Part shown: piece by piece, positions 19,790 through 30,608 of the stretch | How the letters are laid out: each line of letters begins with the position of its first letter | Numbering within the stretch: position 1 is the stretch's first letter | Translations under genes and position numbers: made by a program | Assembly (NCBI GenBank): GCA_016938235.1 | Contig: JAFGVA010000168.1 | Span: 1 to 64,000 of the forward strand | DNA: 64,000 nucleotides | Direction: 5' to 3' | Source: Bacteroidales bacterium | GTDB taxonomy: Bacteria > Bacteroidota > Bacteroidia > Bacteroidales > UBA10428 | The notes under the pieces: generated by a model | The model's database searches: none | What the model was told of the DNA's origin: nothing | The model's input: only the letters and a program-made list of their open reading frames with translations

Positions 19790-20849
19790 AATACAATTGC
19801 CAACACAGCGTTGCTTGCACTCTATACCAAATATAATGCACGACGAACTCCGGAAATTTTAACACCTCATACCTGTAATATTGAAAACTATCGTGAAGCG
19901 GAAAGAATTGTTTGAGAGGGATGCAATACTTACCCAACACTTTCATGAAGATCTGGAAGAAGGTAAATCGAACCACATGATGTGCCAGACGCATATAGGT
20001 TATACTTACTGGAACCATCCACCTCTGAATAAAATGCCAGCAGTATCTTATGTTCAGGTTGACAAACCAGCTGAGTTTGGATTTTTATTGGAATATGGAG
20101 AAAAGCCCAAGTGGGGTTGGCTCGATATTGAAGGTGATGGGTCTTATAGTAATAAATTTCTTCTCTTTGAATATATAAATAAACAGAATTATTATATAGA
20201 GATTATTAACAGGGGAGAAGAAAAACTACACTATAAGTATTAAGGCAAAAGAAGAATGGATCTTATTATCATCGGAACAAAGAACCATTCAGTTCGATGA
20301 TAAAGTGTTTGTAAGTATAGATTGGAATAAAGCACCTAAAGGACTTATCAAAGGGGAAATTCTTATTTCCGGTGCTGGGGAAGAGCATACTATTGAGGTT
20401 CCGATTCACAATAACCTGCTTTCTGTATCTGGTTTGTCGAGAACAACGGTGTAGTATCAATTGAGGCTAGCAATTGTACCCATATTTCAAATATCGAAGT
20501 CATACAGTTGACAACAGTACCTAACCTAGGCCGAACATATTCTTCACTCATAGTAGAAAACAATGAGGGTTGAAATTTGCAATTTCAATTGATGATGAAG
20601 ATCCACAAATTATCAACATGAACAAGGGTGTAGTTAAGCCTGACTGGGAATATGCCGAATGGTGGATGAGATCACTTGGCGATCATATTAAGATTTGTAA
20701 ATCAGAGCACATAGTTGATAGTCCAGGCCTACATAAATTAAGGATCTGGATGTTGGATCCTGGAATTGTCTTTCAAAAAAAACCTTATTAATGCAGGTGG
20801 GTTAAGACCCTGCTACCTTGGTCCTGAAAGTGCTTTTATCGAACATTAA
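19790..20849 (+). pseudogene. Decayed 5'-truncated GH115 alpha-glucuronidase copy
   Basis: Similarity to the intact GH115 begins at about its residue 500 and runs to the family C-terminus (GGLRPCYLGPES, stop at 20847). At least five lesions are visible by comparison with 15733-18630. One is an internal deletion of about 212 bases near 19913, whose junction carries the short shared sequence TTGA. Another is a deletion of about 120 bases near 20567. The others are a one-base insertion near 20236, a one-base deletion near 20434 and a shift in an A-run near 20777. Several in-frame pieces remain (19881-20243, 20570-20791). The first 500 codons are absent. The divergence (many silent and conservative changes) indicates an old duplicate rather than assembly error. 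Confidence 0.88.
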
Positions 20850-21078
20850 ATTTCTCTAAAAAGTAATAAATCAAGTATTTAAATTGATGATATTTATTAA
20901 ATACTTGATTTATTAGGTTATATATTTGTAATAATTGTACTTTTCACTATTATTGTCTGTAGTTTAAAAATTACCATGATTAATAGCAGATGAAGCTAAT
21001 AAAACATGCTGGAGAACTGTTTTTTTGCTAATTTAGGTTGAAAGTAATGTTATAAATATCGATCTCAGATTTAATGAT

Positions 21079-24000
21079 ATGAATAAACATCTCATTACTA
21101 TATTATTTATTACTGTATTGACTGTAAGATTTATGTCAGGGAATAATATTGTAATTCACGATATAAATGCAGAGTATGGTATATCTAAGAACAGGGTAAA
21201 TTGCATGCTACAGGATTCCAAAGGGTTTTTATGGTTTGGGATGGTAAACGGTCTGTATAAGTTCGATCTTAATTCATTTACTAAATACGCTACTAAGGAA
21301 TACAACAACCAGGGGTTCCCCGAGCTTGATGTTAGAGCAATATTTGAATTAAAACCCGGAAAATTATTGATTGGCTCAAGCAAAGGACTGTTTGTTTTTA
21401 ATGTTGAGAAGGAAACTTACGATACAATTACATGTAATGCTTTCGTTCCCTTGTCTGGTTTAAGCATACAGAGTATTTGTTCGGATGATCAAAACAGTAT
21501 CTGGCTGGGAACCGATGCCGGTTTGTTGAACCTGATAGTTAACAATTACGAAAATGATAAACTTGAACTGGATCTTGTACGGCAATTCGATAATTCAAAT
21601 TCAAACCTGATTTCAAGCTATATTGTTGAGGTAATTAAATCGCCCGAAAACGAGATTTGGTTTCTAACACTCGCTGATATAGGCTATTTTAGTGTTTTAA
21701 AACAGAATATTATTAGTTTTGAACTATATGGAGCAAACGCTTCAATTTTTGCCGATGGCAGGGATATTTTATACAGTAGTTTTGGAGACGGAGTTCAGGT
21801 TTTTAAAACCAGTGATTATAGTTTCGAAAGGGTAGATCACAACGAAATTCTTGAGAATTCAAAAGCAAGATATGCTTTCAAGGATAGTAAAGGAAACTAT
21901 TGGCTTAGTATATCAAATGTTGGGCTGCTTCTTATGGACTCCTTGTCACAGAAGTCGAATATAGAATTAATTTCGTACAAAAAAGATAGCTACTCAGCCT
22001 TAAATTCAAATGTAATTTACAGAATTTATGAAACCACGGATGGTGCAATCTGGTTATGTACCGAAGAAGGTATAAATATGATAGCCCTAAAAATGGCTGT
22101 ATTTAAGACAAAAGCTTGTCGGTCTGCCAATAACGAAGAATTAGCCATGGGAGTCAGGGCTCTTTCTAAATCCGAAAAGAATAATATTCTGGTTGGAACG
22201 GTGGGCGACGGACTAGTTAGATACAATACCGAATCAGATGAATTATTAAACATACCTTTTGTTAATAATGGAGACCAATATGGGAATATTGTGCAGGCAA
22301 TACTTAAAGACTCTTACGGTAATTTGTGGTTAGGAACCGAGGCTGATGGGGTAATAAGATTTAAATATGAAGATCTGAAAAAAACCCCTGCTAATATTAT
22401 TAATTACAGGGCTTTCCCTGTTTCTTTCCCACAAAATACGCTGTTTAATGATTATGTTATGTGCTTGCTTGAGGATAAGCATAAAAACATATGGGTTGGT
22501 ACATGGTATGGCTTATATTTCTTCGAGGGCAATGAAATTAACAGAAGCGATCAGCAAAACATTAATATTAAGGTTTATTTAAATAACCCTGACAATAAAC
22601 TTTCTATCTCTAACAATGTAGTGATGAGCCTAATTGAGGGAAAAGATGGTGTTATATGGGCGGGCACACATGCAGGTATTAATAAAATAACAATCACAGA
22701 TTCAGGATACAATTTTAGTAGCGATTTTTACAGTTCTGATGGGGAATCGTTAAAAAACAAAAACATATTAGACATATATCAGGATGGTAAGGGCGATATT
22801 TGGTTCTCAACTCAAGATGGTGGTATTAGTCTTTTAGATGTTGAAGATGGTATTTATAAAGAGTTTAACTCAAGCAATGGTTTCCATGATCATATTGTAA
22901 ACTCAATCTCCCAGGACTCTTTGGGAATACTGTGGCTTGGCACAAATAATGGCTTGTGTCGATACGACCCACAGACAAATACATTCAATATGTATTATAC
23001 CGAAGATGGCCTGTTATCGAATGATTTCTTTTATCGTTCGGTTTGTTGGGTTGATAATCAGCTTTTCCTTGGAGGAAACAAGGGCATCACCTATTTCAAT
23101 CCGTACGAAATTGTTCCGGGCAAGATTGAGCCTAACCTGGTTTTTACAAATTTTAAACTTTTTAATGAAGAGGTTATAATAAGTAGTAAAAAATCGCCAC
23201 TTGATAAGCACATCAGTTACTCGAAAGAATTGATTCTTAAGCATAATCAGAACTATATAACTCTTGAGTTTGCTACTTTAAATTACATGCATCAGAAAGA
23301 AATTCAGTACGAATGTGTTTTAGAAGGATTGGAAAGCTCGTGGAATAAATTAAGGCAGGAACGTAAAATTACTTATACCAGTTTAAAACCCGGTAAATAT
23401 GTTTTCAGAGTTAAATCAAATACCTATGGACAAAATGAAACCTTAGCAGAACTTTCTATACCTATAACTATAAAGCCCCCTATCTGGCTTTCCGGATTTG
23501 CTTATTCCATCTATTTTATAATTGTTATTCTAATTTTGTTTTATACCAATATTTATTTTCTAAATCAGGAAAAGAAGAAACATGCTTTTGAATTGGAAAG
23601 AATGAATGCAAAGCGACTTCATGATATGGACATGATGAAGCTGCAATTCTACACCAATGTCAGTCATGAACTGAGAACCCCGTTAACATTGATTTCTTCA
23701 CCTCTAGAATCGCTGATGAGCGAACAGGTCGATAATGAGAAAAGGCTTTCTTATTATCAACTGATGCATAAAAATGTTCAGCGTTTAAGAAGACTTATTA
23801 CCCAACTACTCGATATGAGAAAAATTGAGGAGGGGCATATTAGAATGGAGTGGTCGCAGGGCGATGTTATTGATTTTATTAAACTGGTATTGGCTAATTT
23901 CGAAACCTTTGCTGAAAGACGCAATATTTCCTATTTAGTCGATTGTCCGAAGCAATCATTATTAACCTATTTCGATGCCGATAAGCTGGAAAAGGTAATT

Positions 24001-25194
24001 TTCAATTTATTGTCAAATGCCTTTAAATACACACCGGATAAGGGTAGTGTTATTGTGAAAATTGATGTTGATACAAGCCATAAAAGAGCAGGTTTTGAAA
24101 ATGGATCTTACACTTTAAAATTTATTGATACAGGTTTTGGAATACCACAGGAATCTATTCGTAATATTTACAAACCTTTTCACCAGGTTAAAAAGAATAA
24201 ACCTATATACAGTGCCGGAAGTGGCCTGGGCCTTTCCTTAACCAAAGAACTTGTTGAGTTGCAAAAGGGAGAAATTACGGTTGAGAGCGAAGAAGGTAAA
24301 GGTTCTGAATTTACTATAGTGCTGCCTGTCGTGAAAACCATTCCGGAAAATGAATTAAACCAGGAAAAGGAAATAAATAAAGATGTTGAAGAGGATGTTG
24401 CAATCAATGAATCATTTAAAGATCCTAAAGGAAAAGGTTCGCTGGTATTGATTGTGGAAGACGATCCCGACCTAAGAAGTTTTATTTCAAGTGAACTGTC
24501 AGGTATTCACCGGGTAATTGAAGCATCCAACGGAAAGGAAGGCCTGGAAATTGCATTCGAAAGCATTCCGGATATTATAGTGAGTGATGTTATGATGGAC
24601 GAGCTCGACGGTATTGATATGTGCAAACAACTTAAAACCGATATACGAACCAGTCATATTCCTGTAATATTATTAACTGCCCGACATTCTGAAGAAATAA
24701 AGCAAAATAGTTTTGAGATTGGAGCCGACGATTATATAACAAAACCATTTAATGTTAGTTTGTTGCAAACCCGTATTTCGAATCTCATTGAGCAACGACG
24801 AAGTTTACGTAAATTGTTTGCTGCTGATGACCAGCTTGATTTCTCGAAGATAACAACAAATACGGCCGACGAAAAGTTTATTGAAAAACTAAACAGTATA
24901 ATTAATAAGAACATAGATAATCAGGATTTTAGTCCAATAAGCCTTGCCGCTGAAATGGCTATGAGCAAAATGCAGTTATACCGAAAAGTCTCGGCACTCA
25001 CTAACCAAACTGTATATAATTACATACGGACTATCAGAATGAATAAGGCTACACATTTGCTTGTTACAACTGATATGCAGATTTCTGAGATTGCATATAG
25101 TGTTGGGTTTTCAGAAGCATCAAATTTTACCAAGACTTTCTTCAAATATTATAATTGTACTCCAAGTCAGTTCTCGAAAAAACATCGTACCTAA
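21079..25194 (+). CDS. Hybrid two-component system regulator of the second xylan locus
   Basis: 1371 residues with the same plan as the regulator at 2660. They comprise a signal peptide (1-22), sensor propeller repeats (about 30-680, e.g. WFGMVNGLYKF, WLGTNNGLCRYD), a Y_Y_Y domain (about 715-785), a membrane helix (about 806-828), a histidine kinase with His863 in VSHELRTP, an ATPase domain with DTGFGIP and GSGLGLSLT, and a receiver with Asp1170 in VSDVMMDELDG. An AraC helix-turn-helix follows (about 1270-1371, SEIAYSVGFSEASNFTK). The sensor half is much diverged from the first regulator, so the two may read different xylan fragments. By position it probably activates the genes from 25463 onward. 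Confidence 0.93.
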   Translation: MNKHLITILFITVLTVRFMSGNNIVIHDINAEYGISKNRVNCMLQDSKGFLWFGMVNGLYKFDLNSFTKYATKEYNNQGFPELDVRAIFELKPGKLLIGSSKGLFVFNVEKETYDTITCNAFVPLSGLSIQSICSDDQNSIWLGTDAGLLNLIVNNYENDKLELDLVRQFDNSNSNLISSYIVEVIKSPENEIWFLTLADIGYFSVLKQNIISFELYGANASIFADGRDILYSSFGDGVQVFKTSDYSFERVDHNEILENSKARYAFKDSKGNYWLSISNVGLLLMDSLSQKSNIELISYKKDSYSALNSNVIYRIYETTDGAIWLCTEEGINMIALKMAVFKTKACRSANNEELAMGVRALSKSEKNNILVGTVGDGLVRYNTESDELLNIPFVNNGDQYGNIVQAILKDSYGNLWLGTEADGVIRFKYEDLKKTPANIINYRAFPVSFPQNTLFNDYVMCLLEDKHKNIWVGTWYGLYFFEGNEINRSDQQNINIKVYLNNPDNKLSISNNVVMSLIEGKDGVIWAGTHAGINKITITDSGYNFSSDFYSSDGESLKNKNILDIYQDGKGDIWFSTQDGGISLLDVEDGIYKEFNSSNGFHDHIVNSISQDSLGILWLGTNNGLCRYDPQTNTFNMYYTEDGLLSNDFFYRSVCWVDNQLFLGGNKGITYFNPYEIVPGKIEPNLVFTNFKLFNEEVIISSKKSPLDKHISYSKELILKHNQNYITLEFATLNYMHQKEIQYECVLEGLESSWNKLRQERKITYTSLKPGKYVFRVKSNTYGQNETLAELSIPITIKPPIWLSGFAYSIYFIIVILILFYTNIYFLNQEKKKHAFELERMNAKRLHDMDMMKLQFYTNVSHELRTPLTLISSPLESLMSEQVDNEKRLSYYQLMHKNVQRLRRLITQLLDMRKIEEGHIRMEWSQGDVIDFIKLVLANFETFAERRNISYLVDCPKQSLLTYFDADKLEKVIFNLLSNAFKYTPDKGSVIVKIDVDTSHKRAGFENGSYTLKFIDTGFGIPQESIRNIYKPFHQVKKNKPIYSAGSGLGLSLTKELVELQKGEITVESEEGKGSEFTIVLPVVKTIPENELNQEKEINKDVEEDVAINESFKDPKGKGSLVLIVEDDPDLRSFISSELSGIHRVIEASNGKEGLEIAFESIPDIIVSDVMMDELDGIDMCKQLKTDIRTSHIPVILLTARHSEEIKQNSFEIGADDYITKPFNVSLLQTRISNLIEQRRSLRKLFAADDQLDFSKITTNTADEKFIEKLNSIINKNIDNQDFSPISLAAEMAMSKMQLYRKVSALTNQTVYNYIRTIRMNKATHLLVTTDMQISEIAYSVGFSEASNFTKTFFKYYNCTPSQFSKKHRT

Positions 25195-25462
25195 TAGTAC
25201 TTGTTCTTAATGCGACTTTATTTATAGTAAAATTGCTGGTCAGTAAGGGTAAATCTAAGGTGTGTTAAAAATTTACCCCTGATATAAAGGATGTAACAGT
25301 AAGATAAACAGCGCTTTGCAAACTTGTTACTCATATACCATTTTCTGTTACTTATTCACAAGCTCTTTAGTTTACTACTGATTATTTTTGAAGCGAGTAA
25401 TTAAAAATCATTTTTAAAACGACAATTACCACGCATCATTTTTAAAACTTTCAAATCAGAAA

Positions 25463-27232
25463 ATGAATATAAAGAGGTTTAAGCGCAACATGATTCTGAA
25501 ATCTTTCCTGAAACATAAAAAATTAGTAAAAACATTACTGGTTAATACATTCCATATTGTTATTATCCTTTTTGTACTTCATTCATGTAAAATGCCTGAT
25601 AAGTGGTTTGGCAGTGAGGCTGGAAAATCTGGTTTAGCACATTTCGATTATTTTAAATATAAAGGGGCGGATGATTTCTATAGAGAAAACCCTCTTCCTG
25701 GCGATGATTATTTCTACAATCCCGTGTTGCCAGGTTGGAATTCAGACCCCAGTATATGTAAGAAAGGCGGGGACTATTTTCTGGTAACTTCAACTTTCTC
25801 GTATTTCCCGGGCGTACCCATTTTTCATTCCACAGATTTGGTTAACTGGAAACAAATAGGTTTTGTTTTAGACCGAACTTCTCAGCTTAAACTTGACGGG
25901 CAAAGCACAAGTCAGGGCATTTTTGCCCCTGCAATAAGCTATAACCCTTATAACGAAACATTTTATATGATTACCACCAACATTGGTGGAGGTAATTTTT
26001 TTGTAAAAACAAAGGATCCCTTCGGTAGCTGGTCAGAACCTGTATGGCTTCCCGAAGTTCATGGAATCGATCCTTCTTTTTTCTTTGATGATGACGGTAA
26101 AGCATATATTGTAAACAACGACGAACCTGCCGGACCAGCTAAATACGATGGTCACAGGGCTATTCGAATCAGAGAATTTGATGTGGTGAATGAAAAGGTG
26201 GTCAGTCCCGAAAAAATTCTGCTTGACGGCGGAGTAAGACCAGAAGAGAATCCCATTTGGATTGAAGGGCCACATATGTATAAAATAAATGGCACCTACT
26301 TTCTGATGGCTGCCGAGGGAGGGACAAGTACTATGCACTCCGAGGTAATTCTTAAAGGAAATTCACCCATGGGCAGGTTTATTCCATGGGAAAATAATCC
26401 TATACTCACGCAAAGGCATTTAGACCCCAATCGTGAAAATCCCGTAACCTGTGCCGGACATGCCGATTTGGTTCAGGATGAAAAAGGTGAATGGTGGTCA
26501 GTATTTCTGGCTTGCAGGCCAATTGGAAATAATTTCGAAAATCTTGGCCGCGAAACATTCCTGTTACCTGTCAGATGGAGCGAAGATAACTTTCCATACA
26601 TGACTCAGGCAGATGAATTAATACCTATGATAGTTAGAAAAGAAGGCATTAAACCTGCTTCAGGCTGCTTAAATGGAAATTTTGAATGTGTAGATGATTT
26701 TGATTCGTCAAAGTTGGGTTTTGAATGGTTTACATTAAGAACTCCGGCAACTGATTTATTTTCGCTGGTGCAAAAAACAGGTTATCTTTCACTTAATTGT
26801 TCAGATATACATGCTTCGGAAAGAAAAACTCCTGCTTTTGTAGCACGACGTATTCAGCACCATAAATTTGAGTGCGAGACCATGTTGAACCTTGCATCAC
26901 AAAATCAAACTGATGCAGCCGGCATGTTAATATACAAAGATGAAACACATCAGTATTTTCTATCGGTAAATCGCTCAGAAAAAAATTACCGGGTGAGCTT
27001 AAAGAAAATATCTGAATTTGGCACAGAAGTTATAGCAGACAAAGAAATAAAAGAAAAGAAATTTATCAGACTTAAAGTAATTTCAACAGGAGAGGAGTTT
27101 GAGTTTTATTTTGCCGGCAAAAAATCAGATTGGGAACTTCTGGCCGACAAAATTGATGCTTTTTATTTGTCTACTGCCAATTCTTTTGGTTTTACAGGAT
27201 CAACAATAGGAATGTATGCCACACAGAATTAA
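25463..27232 (+). CDS. GH43 lipoprotein, probable beta-xylosidase/alpha-L-arabinofuranosidase
   Basis: An inverting exo-enzyme that removes xylose or arabinose from xylo-oligosaccharides. Seen: a lipoprotein signal with lipobox LHSCK; an internal Met at residue 10 is an alternative start because the basic region is long. The five-bladed GH43 domain (about 80-380) carries Asp95 in NSDPSIC (general base), Asp203 in GIDPSFFFDDDG (pKa modulator) and Glu268 in WIEGPHMY (general acid). A C-terminal concanavalin-like domain (about 400-585) is typical of GH43 subfamilies 10-12. The lipid anchor places it in the periplasm or at the surface, unlike the T9SS-exported GH43 at 38839. It is the first enzyme gene after the second regulator. 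Confidence 0.9.
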   Translation: MNIKRFKRNMILKSFLKHKKLVKTLLVNTFHIVIILFVLHSCKMPDKWFGSEAGKSGLAHFDYFKYKGADDFYRENPLPGDDYFYNPVLPGWNSDPSICKKGGDYFLVTSTFSYFPGVPIFHSTDLVNWKQIGFVLDRTSQLKLDGQSTSQGIFAPAISYNPYNETFYMITTNIGGGNFFVKTKDPFGSWSEPVWLPEVHGIDPSFFFDDDGKAYIVNNDEPAGPAKYDGHRAIRIREFDVVNEKVVSPEKILLDGGVRPEENPIWIEGPHMYKINGTYFLMAAEGGTSTMHSEVILKGNSPMGRFIPWENNPILTQRHLDPNRENPVTCAGHADLVQDEKGEWWSVFLACRPIGNNFENLGRETFLLPVRWSEDNFPYMTQADELIPMIVRKEGIKPASGCLNGNFECVDDFDSSKLGFEWFTLRTPATDLFSLVQKTGYLSLNCSDIHASERKTPAFVARRIQHHKFECETMLNLASQNQTDAAGMLIYKDETHQYFLSVNRSEKNYRVSLKKISEFGTEVIADKEIKEKKFIRLKVISTGEEFEFYFAGKKSDWELLADKIDAFYLSTANSFGFTGSTIGMYATQN

Positions 27233-27579
27233 TACAAATACTGTATTTATTTAAACGCAAAAAAATAAGATATTATTAGGTTATAGTTTATGGTTTAATT
27301 TGAGGGTTAATTTTTCACTTGGTGAGAAGTGTTGATAGCAGTAAGGAGGGGTAAAACCCTCCTTATTCATTTTAGGTTTCCGGGGTTTTGAAATTTTGAG
27401 ATCAGTTTTTTTTACAATACCTGCTCAGCGATCTTTTGTTTTATTGTTTTTTAGAATTTTTCTTAATTTGACTTTTTAAAGCTTTTGGATGAAGCATTTT
27501 TAAAAAAAACATTTACTTTGATTCTGATTCTTCTATTAAGATTTGTTTAAAACAGTCATATTTTATAAATATTAAACAG
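27233..27579. other. 346-base intergenic region
   Basis: It contains one terminator hairpin (27343-27364). The rest is AT-rich with T-runs and would include the promoter of the next gene, but I could not assign a -33/-7 pair. No RNA gene was recognised. Confidence 0.4.
27343..27364 (+). terminator. Terminator-like hairpin after GH43
   Basis: Perfect 8-bp arms AAGGAGGG and CCCTCCTT with a 6-base loop, followed by ATTCATTTTA. The T-run is weak. Confidence 0.55.
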
Positions 27580-30261
27580 ATGAAAGCAGTTTTATTTTTT
27601 AGGTCAGGACTTCAACTCTTAGCATTGTTTACTATAGTTTTTATTCTGTCATCCTGCTCAAACTTTCAGACTAAGAAAGTATTTCAATCCATATATGATG
27701 GCGAAATTGAATCGAAAGGTATCAAAATAACGTATCCGTTTAATACTACAATTTTTCCTCCCGAAATATTCTCACCAAATTTTGAATGGAACGATTCAAT
27801 ATCAGGTTCAAAAGAATGGACAGTGTTTATTTCAGATACATCGGGGAATATTATAATATCGTCGAAAAGCACTGAGAATAAGTGGAAACCTGAACAGACT
27901 GATTGGGAGCAACTAAAAATAAATTCTTCTTCAAAGTATTATCAGTTTACTGTTATTGCCAACAGGGCGAAAGATGATTTCTATGCATCCGGAAGAACTC
28001 AGTTTTCAATTTCAGAAGATTCAGTGAATGCTGATATTTTTTACCGCGCAGTAACCCTGCCATTTAGTTATGCTGTGAAAAATGTTCATACTATCGAATG
28101 GTATTTAGGATCAATTGATGGCCGCAAACCTCGTAAAATGCTCGATAATCTGCCCGTTTGTGGTAATTGCCATTCTTTTGCCAGGGATCAGGCCTTATTG
28201 GCAATGGATGTGGATTACGGGAACGATAAAGGTTCATATGTAATAGCAGAATTGGAAGATACCTGCAAGCTAAAACCAGATAAAATTATCAGCTGGAGCG
28301 ATTATAAGCGCGAAGATGACGAACCTACTTTCGGGCTTTTGTCGCAAATTTCGCCCGACGGAAACCATGTTCTTTCAACAGTGAAGGATCTTTCCATTTT
28401 TGTTGCAGTTGATGATAATCTAGCCTACTCACAACTATTTTTTCCAATTAAAGGTGTTGTTGGGATATACGACAGAAAAGCAAAGACTTTTGATGTACTG
28501 AAAGGAGCCAGTGATCCAAAATTTGTTCAGAGTAATGCAACCTGGTCGCCCGATGGTAAAAAGGTTATTTTTGCAAGAACCGATGCTTATATAAATGAGA
28601 AAGTGAGAGCTGCAGGAACAGCCCTTCTAAGCCTTGATGATGTAAACGAATTTACAACCGGAGGAAAGGAGTTTAAATACGATTTATACACTGTTGATTT
28701 CAACAATGGTAAAGGAGGCGAATCGGTGCCATTGGAAGGAGCATCGCAAAACGGGAAGAGTAACTTTTTCCCAAAATTCTCTCCCGACGGCAAGTGGATA
28801 GTTTTTTGTCAGGCCGAAAACTTTATGTTATTACAGCCCGACAGCCGTTTATACATCATGCCTGCGGGTGGAGGTGAACCCCGCCTGATGAATTGTAATA
28901 TGAATCAAATGAATTCATGGCACTCCTGGTCACCTAATGGAAGGTGGCTTGTATTTTCATCAAAAAACAGGGGCTTATATACCCAGCTTTACCTTACACA
29001 CATCGATGAAAACGGTATAGATTCACCTCCCGTGCTTCTTGAAAACCTCATTTTTGATAAAAGAGCTGTGAACATTCCTGAATTCTATCCTTTTGATGGA
29101 GATCAATTAAAAACAATAATCGACGACTTTTCGAATACCGCTGATTATTATAATCGCGGCGCTTTCGATAAAATGAGCAATCAATGCTTCAGGCGTGCCA
29201 TGGATGATTTGAATATGGCTATTCATCTCGATAGTAATAATGCTGAGGCCTATTTTAACCGCATTATGCTTAATAGCCTGTTAATGCAGTCAAATTCATA
29301 CCAGGATTTGGCCGATAAGAAAAAAGCAATGCAACTGGTTCTCGATTCACTTGCTGTAGAACCAAACGACAAAGGTTTCCTGACTCTGAAAATATCTTTG
29401 CTTTCAAATATGGGGCGTGAAGATGAAGCACTTAAAGAAGCAAAAAAAGCACTTATCCAATATCCCGATTATTATAAGTTGTATGAATTATTGGGCTCAA
29501 TATACAGGAAAGAAAACCAATACGAAAATGCAATTAATTGTTACCACAAGATGATAAGGCTTTACCCCAAGAAGGAATATGCATTGAATAAATTAATAGC
29601 CGGAGCATATTTGAATTTAAATCAAAATGAGAAAGTAATACAAATTGTAAATAAATATATTAAAGATAAAGGAAACAACGAAGATTTACTGTTTCTCAGA
29701 GCCCAGGCACAGCTTAACCTGAAAAAGCACGACCTGGCATTAAAAGATATTAATCAATACCTGGAAACAGATCCCTTAAATTATAAGTTTAACGATTTAT
29801 TGGCACAGTATTACCTCAGTCAGGGAAGCAAACAATTGTACCTTGCTCAGAGCAGAAAAAACCTGGAGATACTGAATAATCTTTACAATAAGAATCCTGA
29901 AGATATCGAGATTATTTTTAAGATAGCGTCAGATTATATGACCTTAAAAGACTATAAGAATGCAGAAAAGCAATACGATCTTGTTTTACGTAGTTTTCCT
30001 TATAATTACGAATCACTGAAGGAGAAAGCTGTTATAAATCTAAACCTGCAGCAATGGAATAGGGCAATAAGCATTTATGATCAGCTTGAAAGTAGTTATC
30101 CACCCGAAGAAGGATTTTGCAACAATAAGGCTATTGCTTATATCCAAACTGGTAATTTTTCGAAAGCCCTTGAATATTTTAATGAAACATTAGAGATAAA
30201 CCCGGATAATAAGGATGCATTATTTAACAGGAATAAGCTACTCCAAGAGAGGTTTAATTAG
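27580..30261 (+). CDS. Lipoprotein with CxxCH motif, PD40 propeller and TPR array
   Basis: 893 residues. The lipobox is SSCSN (acylated Cys near residue 26). A beta-rich Ig-like segment (about 45-180) leads to Cys194-Gly-Asn-Cys197-His198, a haem-c-type CxxCH. PD40 repeats follow (ISPDGNHVLSTV, WSPDGKKVIFAR, FSPDGKWIVFCQ, WSPNGRWLVFSS, about 240-500), then a long tetratricopeptide array (about 530-890). The CxxCH and propeller order matches the protein at 14207, but the TPR array is extra. TPRs suggest a protein-protein interaction role. It lies before the second susC and could be an accessory of transport or sensing. Whether haem is attached cannot be told from one motif. Confidence 0.8.
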   Translation: MKAVLFFRSGLQLLALFTIVFILSSCSNFQTKKVFQSIYDGEIESKGIKITYPFNTTIFPPEIFSPNFEWNDSISGSKEWTVFISDTSGNIIISSKSTENKWKPEQTDWEQLKINSSSKYYQFTVIANRAKDDFYASGRTQFSISEDSVNADIFYRAVTLPFSYAVKNVHTIEWYLGSIDGRKPRKMLDNLPVCGNCHSFARDQALLAMDVDYGNDKGSYVIAELEDTCKLKPDKIISWSDYKREDDEPTFGLLSQISPDGNHVLSTVKDLSIFVAVDDNLAYSQLFFPIKGVVGIYDRKAKTFDVLKGASDPKFVQSNATWSPDGKKVIFARTDAYINEKVRAAGTALLSLDDVNEFTTGGKEFKYDLYTVDFNNGKGGESVPLEGASQNGKSNFFPKFSPDGKWIVFCQAENFMLLQPDSRLYIMPAGGGEPRLMNCNMNQMNSWHSWSPNGRWLVFSSKNRGLYTQLYLTHIDENGIDSPPVLLENLIFDKRAVNIPEFYPFDGDQLKTIIDDFSNTADYYNRGAFDKMSNQCFRRAMDDLNMAIHLDSNNAEAYFNRIMLNSLLMQSNSYQDLADKKKAMQLVLDSLAVEPNDKGFLTLKISLLSNMGREDEALKEAKKALIQYPDYYKLYELLGSIYRKENQYENAINCYHKMIRLYPKKEYALNKLIAGAYLNLNQNEKVIQIVNKYIKDKGNNEDLLFLRAQAQLNLKKHDLALKDINQYLETDPLNYKFNDLLAQYYLSQGSKQLYLAQSRKNLEILNNLYNKNPEDIEIIFKIASDYMTLKDYKNAEKQYDLVLRSFPYNYESLKEKAVINLNLQQWNRAISIYDQLESSYPPEEGFCNNKAIAYIQTGNFSKALEYFNETLEINPDNKDALFNRNKLLQERFN

Positions 30262-30608
30262 GTGCTTTTTTAAATACTGTGTTTTTGAAATTATTTTTAC
30301 CGGGCAACATATTATAAATTAAATACACACAGGCTATTTATATGATTTTAAATAAGAGCTTATTGTAAACCACAAAAACAACAATGTTACCGATGTATAA
30401 TTTTTTGTTACCCATAGATAAGTACCCCAATGTAATAATAAATACTTTTCGACCCACTTAACAATCATTAGAATCAAAAATGTATATTTACATGTTTTTT
30501 TTATATGTATGCCAAAAAGAATACAAAATGTGCATCAATATCTATTCTGTAAGTTACAGAAAGTAAAATATACTACTCAAAATTTAATATTGAATAACTA
30601 ATCTAAAA
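30262..30608. other. 346-base intergenic region before second susC
   Basis: AT-rich with several short imperfect inverted repeats around 30480-30510. No ORF, terminator or RNA gene was recognised. It probably carries the regulated promoter and leader of the susC-susD transcript. Confidence 0.35.

Noticed and set aside
19881-20243. Functional small gene within the GH115 remnant
   Set aside because: It begins in the wrong frame at a deletion junction and ends at a frameshift; it is only a fragment of the C-terminal GH115 region.
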